Shown: in pieces, positions 21,661 through 31,991 of the stretch
Position numbering within the stretch: position 1 is the stretch's first letter
Layout of the letters: each line of letters begins with the position of its first letter
DNA from: Aspidapion aeneum
Taxonomy: Eukaryota; Arthropoda; Insecta; Coleoptera; Brentidae
Reading direction: 5' to 3'
DNA length: 64,000 nucleotides
NCBI GenBank assembly: GCA_963576565.1
Contig: OY755039.1
Coordinates: forward strand, 87,501,207 to 87,565,206
Position numbers and translations under genes: made by a program
The notes under the pieces: generated by a model
Databases searched by the model: none
What the model saw: only the letters and a program-made list of their open reading frames with translations
Told to the model about the DNA's origin: nothing

Positions 21661-21957
21661 TAGTTCAGTGTAGTCTTAGTTATGTTCTCTCCCTGTCTTC
21701 AAAAGTAAAACTCCATAATCTTTTATCTCTCCTATTTTTATACCAAGTAAGTATGAGCGAATAGGATGTAGGTACATGTGATGGTGTTAAAAAACATTAT
21801 TAGCAGTACGTTGGTGAATTACCAGAACGCGTTAAAAAAACTTTTTTTTTTTCAAATAAAAAATTTGAATAGATTTCTATTTATATATATGTAGTTGTGG
21901 TCACAAATAATAATTAATTAAAGAAAAAATTAAAGGTGAAATGCGCACCTCACACAC

Positions 21958-22095
21958 AAGCGCGGATCGGGTACAAAATTAAGAGGGGGGTAATTATTGC
22001 GGTTAGCCTTAAATTTATTAACTAAAAGTACATACCTATATTTTTTTTCTAGGGGGAGGGGTAATTGCCAAATTACCCCCATCAAATCCGCGCTT
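21958..22095. mobile_element. Small palindromic element with AAGCGCGGAT ends
   Basis: The left AAGCGCGGATC and right AATCCGCGCTT are inverted, with inner GGGGGGTAATT and AATTACCCCC. The same element design is embedded in the tandem units at the right edge of the window. Confidence 0.65.
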
Positions 22096-22164
22096 GCTCA
22101 AACAATATGTTAATAGGAGGTGGGCATAAAAAAGTACTCACACCGATATTTAGTGCGGCGCACC

Positions 22165-22348
22165 ATGGGCCATCCCAGGGGTGGATGGGCCATATGGAAA
22201 AATGAAAAAAATCCCGGTGGGCCGGAGCCGTAAGGGCCGGTGCCTTATGAGCCGGTACCTTATGTGCCGGTAGATTGTGGACCGGTGCCTTATGAGCCTA
22301 CTTTTTCCCGGGTCGGCTTACAGTTCCCCATCCAGCCCTGGGCCATCC
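22165..22348. mobile_element. Inverted-repeat element containing a 15-bp minisatellite
   Basis: GGGCCATCCCAGGGGTGGATG at the left is mirrored by CATCCAGCCCTGGGCCATCC at the right. Between them lie five contiguous 15-base units (22221-22295) of the type GCCGGTGCCTTATGA. Confidence 0.6.
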
Positions 22349-22969
22349 TGCAGCAAAAAATGATATTCGGGAGTACGCTTTTTAGGATTTTGTGAATGAA
22401 AATGTGATAAGAAATGTCTAGTCTACAGTTTTTATTTGAATTGACTATCGTGGAGGAGCTAAATATAAGTAAGCGTTTTACATTCATAAAAGGAAAAAGT
22501 ATAAACATCTTAAACTTTTATTGCGGCCTAATTTTTTAAAGATTGAATTTTAAATATGTATAATTATTTTGTTTGTGCGCTATTTAATTAGGATTTTAAA
22601 AAAAGTACCCGAAAGTACTTTTTTAATATTTTTAGATAAAACTGTCTAAGCATTTTACTTTCTAAAAATGTGGACTAGATAATAAAAATATATTTTTTAG
22701 GTGAACCGTAGATGCTTAAAAACATTAATGCATTTTTTTGGAGAAGAGCCCAAGTAATCTGGAAAAAGAAAGTTAATAGCTACAGTAGCGGATCCAGCGG
22801 GCATGACGGTTTGCCCCCCTCCTTGACATAAAGCTTATATTTTTTAGTTCTAGTAAAAAAACGCTACATAAACCGAAATTTCTTATATGGCCACCCCCCT
22901 CCCCGGGCATCCTCGATCGACCACTGCCTAGCTATAAAATTCGAAATGGAAAATATGGTTTACAGTATA
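22349..22969. other. AT-rich stretch, nothing recognised
   Basis: It holds a partial GTAGCGGATCCAGCGGG hAT-type terminus near 22786 and a poly-C/poly-G region near 22890. No gene is visible. Confidence 0.35.
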
Positions 22970-23121
22970 CAGTGTACTCCGGTTAAAACGTACCCTCAAG
23001 GGAGCAGAAAATATGTACTTTATAAGCGGAAGAGAGAATATGGCCGGACCAATGAAATATGTACGTAATAACCGAAAGTACGTTATAATTAACTTAGGCA
23101 CGTTATAACCGGAGTACACTG
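22970..23121. mobile_element. Tc1/mariner-type MITE, 152 bp
   Basis: The termini CAGTGTACTCCGGTTA and TAACCGGAGTACACTG are perfect inverted repeats, flanked by TA on both sides (22968-22969 and 23122-23123). Inner CGTAC and GTACG motifs continue the symmetry. There is no coding sequence. Confidence 0.8.
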
Positions 23122-23123
23122 TA

Positions 23124-23774
23124 CTAACAACATCGTTACTAAAACCTATAATTTTAGGCTTGCAGTTTGTAAGTTATGATTTTTTCCATTTTACTCATTT
23201 AAGGAGCCCACTGTGCGGCGATACCGACCTTCATAATCACCGTCGTTGACGTTTATTATTACCCATTGTTAAAATAAGAATGTAAACAATGAGTGTGCAA
23301 TAAAATGTGTACCACAGGCTGCTGATTCTCGGCCGTTGACGACTTGATCATTGACATCGTGCGATCAGAAGAGCTTTGGCCAATAAAAAGCTTTGAACCA
23401 TCTCCAAACAGTGGCGAGCCGTGCCCATTCAATATGGTAGTCGCAGAATTTTGATAGCCACTCAAAAAAAAATCGGGGGCTGCGTCAACTTTTTGCCCAA
23501 AATTCGTTATAAAACATGCCTTGATCAATTTTTTAGTGGCGCAAAACCAAGAGCGCATAGTTTTGTATTATGTTTACTATTTTTATTAGATCTACCCAAA
23601 TTATCTATACCATGAAATGACTCAAAATTTATCAAAAATTCTGCTGAATTAATTTAAATAATAACTTAACTTACCCTTAGTTAAGAGTCTTTAGTTATAG
23701 GTATTTACAAAAAAGTTACAAAAAAAAATAAATTTGCGACAACGCGATTTTTGTCGACAAAAACATTTTTTTTC
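23124..23774. other. Unassigned stretch
   Basis: A 99-codon minus-strand frame (23259-23558) overlaps a CAGTGGCGAGCCGTG hAT-like terminus and resembles no known protein. Nothing else was recognised. Confidence 0.35.
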
Positions 23775-24466
23775 AGATAACGTCGAAAATGTGTTATTTG
23801 GGTGTATTTTGATCTAACTTAGCAATATCGTCGTGATGTCTGTCTGTGTGTGTACATATATTATTTATCTAACACGATAGCTCCTAACTGCTAAACCGAT
23901 TTACATAAAATTGTCAAGTAAAATAGTGTTTGACACTCTAACGAGCTGATTAGATTTTGGTAAAAATTCATTAATGCTATTGACAGTTTTTTTGCCAATT
24001 AAAAAATTTAAAAAGTGCTAACTTTTTAATGGAGCGCAGTGGCGGATCCAGGGGGGGGGGCCAGAGGGGCACATATAACTCATTTTTTAGTTTAGCAGTA
24101 TCACTTATTTAAAATTTGTCACAAATTTGGCTATTATTCTCCTTGAGCTTCGAAATTCCACACCTCAATTTCTATCAAAAACCACTAAAAATTTTTTTTT
24201 TGATGTTTGCTGCCACTTTGACCCCTCCCCCCCTGGAAATCCTGGATCCGCCACTGATGGAGCGTCGTATCAATATGCGGTTTTTGGAATATAGTAGACT
24301 ACATTTTGTTCAATAATTTATATTATAACCAAAAACTTGGTAAGAGCTTTATTTTCTGAGATATTTACATAAAACTGTTTTTAAGGCTGATATATCATGG
24401 CTTCACTTGAAGTGTGCTAATAGGCTAGCTAGGAAGGTATCAGATCCGTCATGGATCAATTTATTA
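23775..24466 (+). mobile_element. HINE-like element, copy 3 (5'-truncated)
   Basis: From GATAACGTCGAAAATGTG onward it follows copy 1, including the TG microsatellite, TAGCTCCTAACTGCTAAACCG, GAGCTGATTAGATTTT, the inverse GGCTAGCTAGGAAGGTA and the 3' hairpin GATCCGTCATGGATC. The 5' TACCTTCC end is missing. It is interrupted by a 220-bp hAT-type MITE at 24037-24256. Confidence 0.6.
24037..24256. mobile_element. hAT-type MITE (CAGTGGCGGATCC family) with exact 8-bp duplication
   Basis: The termini CAGTGGCGGATCCAGG and CCTGGATCCGCCACTG are perfect inverted repeats. ATGGAGCG flanks both sides (24029-24036 and 24257-24264). It interrupts the HINE-like copy 3, whose other copies read through this point (AATGGAACGTCGCA), so the insertion is younger than the host element. 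Confidence 0.9.
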
Positions 24467-25735
24467 AATCAGGTAGTAACCGGCCTAATTCTTTAATTTA
24501 TAGGTTTTCCTCTAGCGAAAAACCACTGAAGGAATTTTTTAAGACGCTAATTTTATTCATTTTAACTTAAAAAATAGAAGAGTATACGGATATCTTTTTT
24601 ATTAAGTAATTTATAGGGTATAAATTAAAGCATACATGCTCCCCACATAAGAACAAGAGGACTAACTGCACACTAACTGGCTGGCGTGCCTGGCATAAAT
24701 ATAAGTTGATTATTTTTATTATACAATGTAAAAATTGTCCAACTCTGTCGCTCGTATACGCCACTGGTAAAAATCTCTCTCTATTCGACGGCGCCAGCAG
24801 ACAAGTCACACACAATCCACCCCCCACTTACTTACGCGTTTCAACGGCAGGCAGCGGGCCAGCCAGGCGATTATCGATTCGGAATCGATCCACTGCATTG
24901 CACACAAAAGAAATGCATAAAATAACAAACATATTAAAATGTTTAAAAAAAAAAAACGTGTTTCTATCTCCGTGGCACTACCCCACGAGCCGCGACTGGC
25001 TCCAAATCTTTGCGTGTTATGCGAAAAGACCTCTAGCACGCAGGCTTCTCTTCCCGAGGACCGTTCGAATGCTTCGGGGTAGAAGAAGAGATTTCGCTGC
25101 AAAAGCGTAAAAATACTCTGCTAATTTATGGGCACCTAAGCTCTTAACCCATTTCAGTCAGTGAAAATAACCCCCTATCCGGCACCCGCGGGCACGTCCG
25201 ATTGCAGATTCTCCCCTCCGGTGTAACACCACTGAACAAAATAAACTATAATGCATTTTTTTAATCTTCATTGAATATAGTATAACACACAAGGTATATT
25301 TTTAGCAAAACTATAATTTTTAAAATGAAGCATCACCCCTTTGTTTTGGTTTATGTAGATACAGTGGATTTTATATTTTTAGGTGGGACCATCTAGAACG
25401 AAAATCCAATTTATGTAATTAATTTCATCTAAATCAAGTAATATTTTTACCAGAGCTATAATTTTTAAAATCTACCCTTATCCTTTTTTTATGTCTGGTG
25501 AATTTTATTAATTTTTAAATGAGACCATCTAGGGCCAAAACCCAAACTAGGTACCACATTTCATTAAAATCGGACAAGCATTTTTTGAGTTATGCGCGTT
25601 AGTCGTTACAGACAGACAGCCATACACACAGGGAGACATACAGATAGACAGACGGAGCGACAAAAATATTTCAAAATCAGAAATTTTGAAATCTTAGGCA
25701 ACTTTTTTTAAATATTTTTGGCACGATCTCCATAG
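24467..25735. other. Unassigned stretch with a GC-richer block
   Basis: The block 24780-25110 is GC-richer and open in two opposite frames (24706-25110 plus, 24806-25102 minus), but neither product is recognisable. ATCGATTCGGAATCGAT near 24873 is a short perfect palindrome. At 25560-25720 a CAGACAGACAG-type microsatellite with TTACAGACAGACAGC lies in a dispersed repeat. No gene is claimed. Confidence 0.35.
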
Positions 25736-25739
25736 CTCA

Positions 25740-25950
25740 CACTATTATAGTTATAGTATACGTGTGTTTCTGTCCATAACACGATAGCTCGTTTTTTGAC
25801 AGTTAAAACATTTAAAATATGCTAACTTTTTAACGGAACTTCGCATCAATATGAGGTTTTCGGAATCTAGTAGAACATATTTTTCTTAATAATTTGTGTG
25901 GCAACAAAAAACTTCATAGAAGCTTTGGCTCTTGAGATATTTTGGCCAAA
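25740..25950 (+). mobile_element. HINE-like element, copy 4 (internal fragment)
   Basis: It shares CTGTCCATAACACGATAGCT, TTTTTGACAGTTAAAA, ATGCTAACTTTTTAACGGAA, TCGCATCAATATG and GAGATATTT with copies 1-3. Both ends are missing. Confidence 0.55.
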
Positions 25951-25984
25951 CCTGTTACCCAATTACGTCTTATCTATAAATATT

Positions 25985-26430
25985 CTTTTGGTACGTCTCT
26001 AAATAAGATAGGCGGACGATTTGAAGAAACATGCGAGAGCTAGATGGATGAACACGGCGACAGACAGAGAAGAGTGGAAGATATCAGTGGCGGATCCAGG
26101 GGGGGGGACTAGGGGCACTTGCCCCCCCCCCCCCCCAAATAATTTTTTGAATATACAAAAAATTAGTAAAAAGTAATATTTTTGCTAATAAAAACTCAAA
26201 ATTTTTGCCTGCGGCGCATGAAAGTGTCTATTGTTGTTATCATCGAAATTACAACCACTGACTAATTCAATAAAATGCTGCTTAAACAAATATATACCGT
26301 TTTTTACCAACAGAGAATGTCACCTAAAGTGCCCCCCCCCGAGAAGCACCTCTGGATCCGCCCTTGGAAGATATTGGGGTAGGCCTATGTTTAAAGATGG
26401 ATCGAAGAAGGCTAAATAGGTCTCTAAAAA
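25985..26430 (+). pseudogene. LINE 3' remnant split by an hAT-type MITE
   Basis: Leaving out the MITE, the sequence on both sides forms the end of an RTE-type polyprotein. It contains RQADDL-like positions and then TATDREEWK, which reads across the insertion point into the final residues. A TAATAATAATAAA-type tail follows at about 26428. The match is to the usual DR..W....EA.V..W terminus of RTE-like proteins, by recall. Stops occur within it. Confidence 0.5.
26085..26366. mobile_element. hAT-type MITE (CAGTGGCGGATCC family), 282 bp
   Basis: The left end CAGTGGCGGATCCAGG and right end CTCTGGATCCGCCCTTG are inverted with two mismatches. GAAGATAT flanks both sides exactly (26077-26084 and 26367-26374). 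It is a longer relative of the 24037-24256 copy and splits a LINE remnant. Confidence 0.9.
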
Positions 26431-26661
26431 TTAATAATAATAAAAATTACTTACTTTGCGAATGACGACCATCTTTTCAAAAAGGGAGGTCCTTGGCGGA
26501 AAACTTCCTCAGCGGTTTCCGCAAAACCCAAACTCGGATACCTGCCTTTTCGACAGGCCTTATGTGATGCTCGTACCTACAAACATTATTTATTTATAAA
26601 ATCGAATTATTGCGCCAGACAAGTGATTTGTTTGTCCGTACTTTACAAAAAAATATATATA

Positions 26662-27235
26662 CAGGGTGTCCGAAAAGGTTTTTACAATTTACAAAAATTA
26701 TAACTCATTCAGTTTTAAAATTAGTAAACATTTTATATTTATAAAATTAACTGCAAAATGTGAAAATTTATTTGTGCAAAATTGTGTCGTCGAGATTTTG
26801 TCCTCCCACGTGTACCGTCTTCTCCAAAAGTTCTCTGATATTGGCAAACTTTTACGCTTACATGGAGTTCTTGTTGAATTGCTATAATTTCATCATAAAT
26901 TTTTAGCTTCAACTGTTGTTTTACAAGAATTTCAGTGTACATCGCTAATTTAAGGAACCCACACATAAAAATTTATAACAGAACTTCTGGGAGGCTTTGG
27001 TGTCAACATTTCCCGTTATAACTGCGTGTTTGCCAATTTCAGAAAACTTTTGGAGGAGACGGTTTACGTGGGAGGACATCTGGATGATATATTTTTTCAC
27101 AAATACATTTCCATATTTTGTAGTTAAGTTTTTAAATAAAGAACTATTACTAAATTTAAAACTGAATGAGTTATAATCTAAGCTTATAGTTTTTCTAAAT
27201 GGTAAAAACGTTTTCGAAAAACTTCTTATAAATAT
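26662..27235. mobile_element. Hairpin element with CAGGGTGTCC end
   Basis: After TA the sequence reads CAGGGTGTCCGAAAAGGTTT. AATTATAACTCATTCAGTTTTA in the left arm is mirrored by TAAAACTGAATGAGTTATAA-like sequence at about 27155-27178. GTACCGTCTTCTCCAAAAG is mirrored by CTTTTGGAGGAGACGG near 27043. The right terminus has decayed. It is probably of the same class as 59486-60659. Confidence 0.6.
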
Positions 27236-27439
27236 AGGCTCCATTAGTGTCCCTAAATAAATTGACAGTTCTTACATTTAAATGTCAGAACCATGGGCGC
27301 ACCCAGGGGCACCCGCGGGCCCCTCCGTAGATCCGCGTATACCAATAAACCGAACCTATATATTTCTCTATAGATAAACTAACAAATTCTTTTGCAGTTG
27401 GTACCCTGTAACCCCAAACATTTTTGTTGCACCTTTTTT
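27236..27439. other. Unassigned stretch
   Basis: It contains the GTGTCCCTAAA motif also present near 21603 and a GC-rich block CACCCAGGGGCACCCGCGGG. No gene is visible. Confidence 0.35.
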
Positions 27440-27755
27440 TTCTAATATTTTCGCCATTGCATCATTTTTTTGCTATCAGGAAAATTTTTCCGCGATATTT
27501 TCAGAAAGATATGTAATTTTTCTAATATATCTTCCTACTGCGCAATTTTTTTTTCAATAGTTTTTTATATTGCACAAATTTATGACTGCGGTGTCATTTT
27601 TTCCGAAAAGCACCTTATATATCAAAGAAAAATTAATTTTTCCTACAAATTTTTTTTTGCATTTTCAAATTAATTTTGCTTACTATTGATTTCAATAGTT
27701 TTTTCTATTGCATTTTTTCCCTTTATTTTCCGACTAGGTACGCCGTTGATTATAA
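27440..27755. repeat. Dispersed repeat 'R', copy 1 left part
   Basis: It shares TTTTTCTAATATTTTCGCCA, TTCCGCGATATTTTCAGAAA, GATATGTAATTTTTCTAATA and GACTAGGTACGCCGTTGATT with 29770-30210. It is interrupted at 27764 by the 800-bp foldback element and continues after 28573. Confidence 0.65.
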
Positions 27756-27764
27756 GCTAAAACC

Positions 27765-28564
27765 GGCTCCGGAATGAAATAGGGATGTACAAAAGAGCGG
27801 GTATTAAAATAGCGGTATCGAAATAGAGACAATCAAAACAGCGATGTAATGAAAGAGCGTCTATCAAAATAGCGATGTAACAAAATATCGATTGTAACAA
27901 AATAGCGATGTAACAAAATAGCGACTATCAAAATAGCGATGTAACATAATAGCGACTTTGCATATTTAAAAAAAAAACTTTCCTGACTTGTTTCCCGGGA
28001 TCCTAGGGAGTGTGAACCCCAACCAAACCAAACCGATTCGGTGCAGTTCAGAGTTCCCTTCGGTTCAGTTCGAACCGAATTCGGATGGGTTCGGTTCGGA
28101 TTTACACCCTCTAGGATCCCGAGAAAGAAGTCAGGGAAGTTTTCTTTTTGAAGAAATATGCTAGCTTGGTTCTGTTCAGTTCGGTTTGGTTCGGTTCGGA
28201 TTCACACCCTCTAGGATCCCGCGAAAGAAGTCACGGAAGATTTCTTTTTAAAAAAATATGCTGTTTCGGTTCGGTTCAGTTCGGAATTACATCCTCTGGC
28301 ATCGCGGGTAAGAAGTCATGCGCTATTTTCTATTTTGATACATCGCTATTTTGATTGTCGCTATTTCGTTTGTCGCTATTTTGATAGTCGCTGTTTTGAT
28401 ACATCGCTATTTTGATATATCGCTGTTTTGTTACAAACACTATTTTGATACATCGCTATTTTGATAGTCGGTCTTTCATTAGATCGCTATTTTGATAGTA
28501 GCTATTTCATTACTCGCCATTTCGTACGTCGCTGTTTTGTACACCGCTATTTCGTTCCGGAGCC
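27765..28564. mobile_element. 800-bp foldback element with 9-bp target duplication
   Basis: The termini GGCTCCGGAATGAAATAG and the inverse CTATTTCGTTCCGGAGCC are flanked by an exact GCTAAAACC on both sides (27756-27764 and 28565-28573). Each arm is built from short direct repeats of the type AAAATAGCGATGTAACA. The centre holds about three units of GGTTCGGTTCGG followed by ACACCCTCTAGGATCCCG. Nine-base duplications and repeat-built arms are known from Mutator-like and Foldback elements. No transposase is present. Confidence 0.8.
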
Positions 28565-28573
28565 GCTAAAACC

Positions 28574-28870
28574 ACGGACTGATCCGTGCTAAAACCCTAT
28601 AATCCTGAAAAAATGGTATGTTTTCCTCAATTGTCCTCTCATGGATTATCTCAAACCTTGTGTCTTATTTATCTAAAAAAATTAATGCTAAAACAAAATG
28701 AACAATTAAAACTTTTTAAACTAAAATCATTGATCCAGACATACATAAAAATTAAAAGATTAAAATTCGGTAACACTAGATTGTAAAGTTAATACCCTTT
28801 CCCATATTAAACAATTACATTCTTTGTGACGAGTAGAAATAACAGTTTAAAAAGCAGTGGCGTAAACTGA
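28574..28870. repeat. Dispersed repeat 'R', copy 1 right part
   Basis: It matches 31438-31690: CCTCTCATGGATTATCTCAA, CTTATTTATCTAAAAAAATT, GGTAACACTAGATTGTAAAG and AAGCAGTGGCGTAAACT. Confidence 0.65.
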
Positions 28871-29390
28871 GACTCATTATATCTGTCTCAATAGTGACGT
28901 CAAATTTCGCCTCAAACCTGAGGCTACCCTGACTAATATTGCAGTTCGGCAGTTGGTCTGTTTTCAGTAAATGTCCACATATCATATTTCCTTTTCAGAC
29001 ATCATCATCCCCATTCATCGCCCCTTAACGCTTGTTACGCTCAGGGAGTCCAACAAGACCAAAACTAGTATACGAGCTACTAATATCCCCGTTTTAAAAA
29101 ATTTCCCACAAGCTTTGTGGCTTTTTCGTTAAGTATGTCCTCACAATATTTCTTTAAATTTATCTCCGGGCTTTAGAGATTTACTGAGACTGATTATATC
29201 TGCCTCCGTAGTGACGTCAAATTTCGCATCAAACCTGAGGCTATTCTGTCTCATAGTGCAACTCGGCACTTGGTCCGTTTTCAGTAAATGTCCACATTTC
29301 ATATTTCCTTTTCATTATCCCCATTCATCGTCCCTTAACACTTGCTACGCTCGTACCGAGGAGGTCCGTCAAGCCCGCAAGCTATGTTGT
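28870..29390. repeat. Tandem duplication, about 310-bp period
   Basis: The block GAGACTCATTATATCTG, AGTGACGTCAAATTTCGC, AACCTGAGGCTA, TTTTCAGTAAATGTCCACAT and CTTGTTACGCTC at about 28875-29045 recurs at about 29187-29355. Small frames inside are not convincing. Confidence 0.65.
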
Positions 29391-29394
29391 TTTT

Positions 29395-30249
29395 TCGTTA
29401 AACAATTATATTTTTTTGTGACGAGTAATAATAGTAGTTTAAAAAGCAGTAGCGTAAAGTCTGACAAACTTCGGAATTTTTTTAATTTAAGAAATCATTA
29501 GGTTAAGCCGTATGTGTTTCTTTGTTTGGTAAACCTGCTATTTTGTCTTATCTGTGCCGTTCAGGATTCAGTAAAATAAAAATAAATAATAAATGATCAA
29601 ACTGTATAGGGGCAGATCTACGGGAGGGGAAAAATGGGAAATTTTCCGGTAGGGGAAAAATGGGAAATTTCCCATCCCCGAAAACTCAAAATACATTTAG
29701 TTTTGACACACAAAATGCACTTTCTGGTCAATATGCAAAATAATTTTAGGCAATATATTTTATTATTAAATTACATTTATTTTTCTAATATTTTCGCCAT
29801 TGCATCTTTTTTTGTTATCACCAAAATTTTTCCGCGATATATTCAGAAAGATCTGTAATTTTTCTAATATATTTTCCTACTGCGCATTTTTTTCAATAGT
29901 TTTTTATATTGCATAAATTTATGTCTGCGTCGTCATTTTTGTCGGAAAGCACATAATATCTAAAAAAAATCATTTTTCCTACAAATTTTTTTCTGCGGCG
30001 CGATTTTAAGTATTAATTTTCAAATAAATTTTGCCTACTACTCAATTGTTTTCAATAGTTTTTTCTACTGCATTTTTCCTTTTATTTTGGATTATGTTAA
30101 GCCATCTTGGACTTCCTCCTTGCCCTTCCTATATAGTTTTTTGCATAACTTGGGTATTAATAAGCCAGGGGCTAAAGTTTTCGAATAATTTCTGACTAGG
30201 TACGTCGTTGATTATAAGCTAAAACCCTATTATCCTGAAAAAATGTTAT
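29395..30249. repeat. Dispersed repeat 'R', copy 2
   Basis: It contains in order the blocks found in copies 1 and 3: AAACAATTATATT, AGCAGTAGCGTAAAG, CAGGATTCAGTAAAATA, GGGGCAGATCTACGGGAG, TTTTCGCCATTGCATC, ATTCAGAAAGATCTGTAATT, GACTAGGTACGTCGTTGATT and CCCTATTATCCTGAAAAAAT. There is no coding sequence. Confidence 0.65.
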
Positions 30250-30640
30250 TTTTACCCAACTGCAGCACGGCGAATGGAAGGGTAATGTTTTTCGATTGTT
30301 GTATTAATGTAAGTAAGTATGTTTGTGTCACGCTAGAGGCTAAACGGCGGAACCGATTTTGACAAAACGGGTGTCGTTAAATTGCTACTGATCCCGATGG
30401 TGCTACAGAGCATATTTTTTTAAACAGGAATCAACATGGCGGTCTTCACGCCATTTTGTCACATGATGTAGGCTTTAAGGCACACAAATTATCTAAATTT
30501 CAGGCGATTTTATTGAAATGCCTCTGATTACCCATTGCAAATGGCCTCTAATTTGCTGTAGTTACTTTGTAGTCCTCTCTGCTCCCACCCATCTCCCATC
30601 CTGTCATTCCCCCACCCTATTCAAAAACCATATTCGCATA
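30250..30640. repeat. Probable second HINE-like family, left part
   Basis: A T run followed by ACCCAACTGCAGCACGGCG begins it, and GTCGCAGTTGG near 31227 could be the inverse end. The phrase GGCTAAACGGCGGAACCGATT resembles the core of the other HINE-like copies. The assignment is tentative. Confidence 0.35.
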
Positions 30641-30649
30641 ATTTTATCA

Positions 30650-31040
30650 AATATAGAGCCATTTCAAAAATGATTTCGGCATACGCTTTCAGATTTTTTT
30701 TCCAACACTATTTTAGCCCTCTCCTCACCTCTCCCTCTTTTCTCCCCACCATCCTTATTGGTAATGGTTATAGCTATAACTTTCACAAATATAGAGCGAT
30801 TTCAAAAATTCTTTCTGCACAGGCTTTACGACTTTTTTTCCAACATCATTTTACTAGTTTCCCCTTCCTCTCCCTCTCTTCTTCCCACCCTCCTTATTAG
30901 TAATTGTTGTAGCTATACCTTTCACAAATTTAGAGCGATTTCAAAAATTCTTTCGGCACACGCTCTCAGATCTTTTTCGGTATAATTTTACTAGTTCGCC
31001 CCTTCCTCTCTTCTCCCTCTCTCCTCCCCCACCTTCACTC
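30650..31040. repeat. Tandem repeat, about 138-bp unit
   Basis: ATTTCAAAAATTCTTTC-type starts lie at 30661, 30799 and 30938. Each is followed by TTTTTTTCCAACA-type and pyrimidine-rich CCTCTCCCTCTC sequence and then AATTGTTGTAGCTAT-type sequence. Three units are visible. The plus-strand frames here are by-products of the repeat. Confidence 0.7.
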
Positions 31041-31188
31041 AATGGAAAGTGACACTGTTCGCGTCCGTAGAAAATTTACACGTACTTTTTGGGTAAAGCT
31101 AAATGAATTGTAAACGCATAGTGCTTTTTATAAGGCTGAATAAGAATTAAACCTAAAAGTTAGAAATAAAAAAAAAAATTAATAAAAA

Positions 31189-31418
31189 AAAACACCCAAC
31201 TGCAAAATTTACTTGTAACTACTAGTCGCAGTTGGATACAAAATTACCCAATAACCTGATTCATGAAAATACAAAACTGTATAATTTCGTAAGTGCGCTT
31301 TGGGCATCAAAACTAAAAGTTGTAGCATGTCGTACATTAGAAGTATTCCTATATATTAATTTTGTACGAAACTGCGACCAGTACTTACAAGTATATTTAG
31401 CAGTTGGGTGTTTTTTTA
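31189..31418. mobile_element. Inverted-repeat element with ACACCCAACTGC ends
   Basis: AACACCCAACTGC and ACTAGTCGCAGTT on the left are mirrored by AACTGCGACCAGTACTTACA and GCAGTTGGGTGTTTT on the right. The middle holds a short plus-strand frame without recognisable similarity. Confidence 0.55.
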
Positions 31419-31437
31419 TTAATTACATTTTTTTTTA

Positions 31438-31935
31438 TTTCCTTAATTATCCTCTCATGAATTATCTCAAACCTCGTGTCTTATTTATCTAAAAAAATTA
31501 ATGCTAAAACAAAATGAATAATTAAAATTTTTTAAACTAAAATCATTGTTCCAGACATACATAAAAATTACAAGATTAAAATTCGGTAACACAAGATTGT
31601 AAAGTTAATACCCTTTCTCGTATTAAACAATTACATTTTTTGTGGCGAGTAGAAATAACAGTTTAAAAAGCAGTGGCGTAAACTCTGACAAAATTCGGAA
31701 TTTTTTTAATTTAGGAAATTATTAGATTGTTTTTGTGTGTTTGGTAAACTTGCTATTTTATCTTATCGGTGCCGTTCAGGATTCAGTAAAATACAAATAT
31801 ATGATCAAATTGTACAGGGGCGGATCTACGGGAGGGGAAAAAAGGGAAATTTCCCCTCCCCCAAAACTCAAAATATATTTAGTTTTGACACAGGGAATGC
31901 ACCTTCTGGTCAATATGCAAAATAGTTTTATGCAA
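31438..31935. repeat. Dispersed repeat 'R', copy 3
   Basis: It carries the CCTCTCATGAATTATCTCAA, GGTAACACAAGATTGTAAAG, AAGCAGTGGCGTAAACTCTG and CAGGATTCAGTAAAATA blocks in the same order as copies 1 and 2. It leads into the CAGGGGCGGATCTACGGG element. Confidence 0.65.
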
Positions 31936-31985
31936 TATTTATCATGATATGCCCCCCCCCCCCCGAAATGAAGTTCCTGCCCCTG
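31815..31985. mobile_element. Short terminal-inverted element with CAGGGGC ends
   Basis: The left CAGGGGCGGATC and right TTCCTGCCCCTG are weakly inverted and flanked by ATTGTA on both sides (31809-31814 and 31986-31991). The G-rich left and C-rich right interiors resemble the hAT-type MITEs, but only six flanking bases agree. Confidence 0.5.
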
Positions 31986-31991
31986 ATTGTA

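Noticed and set aside
23259..23558. 99-codon minus-strand frame
   Set aside because: No family resemblance; it overlaps a CAGTGGCGAGCC hAT-like terminus and sits among repeats.
24706..25110. 134-codon plus-strand frame overlapping a 98-codon minus-strand frame
   Set aside because: Neither shows a recognisable motif, and the shared openness is explained by a GC-richer patch with few stop codons.
27780..27955. Regularly repeated AAAATAGCGATGTAACA words resembling a CRISPR array
   Set aside because: The words are contiguous or irregularly spaced without unique spacers, occur inverted at the other end, and lie between transposon ends in a eukaryotic context.
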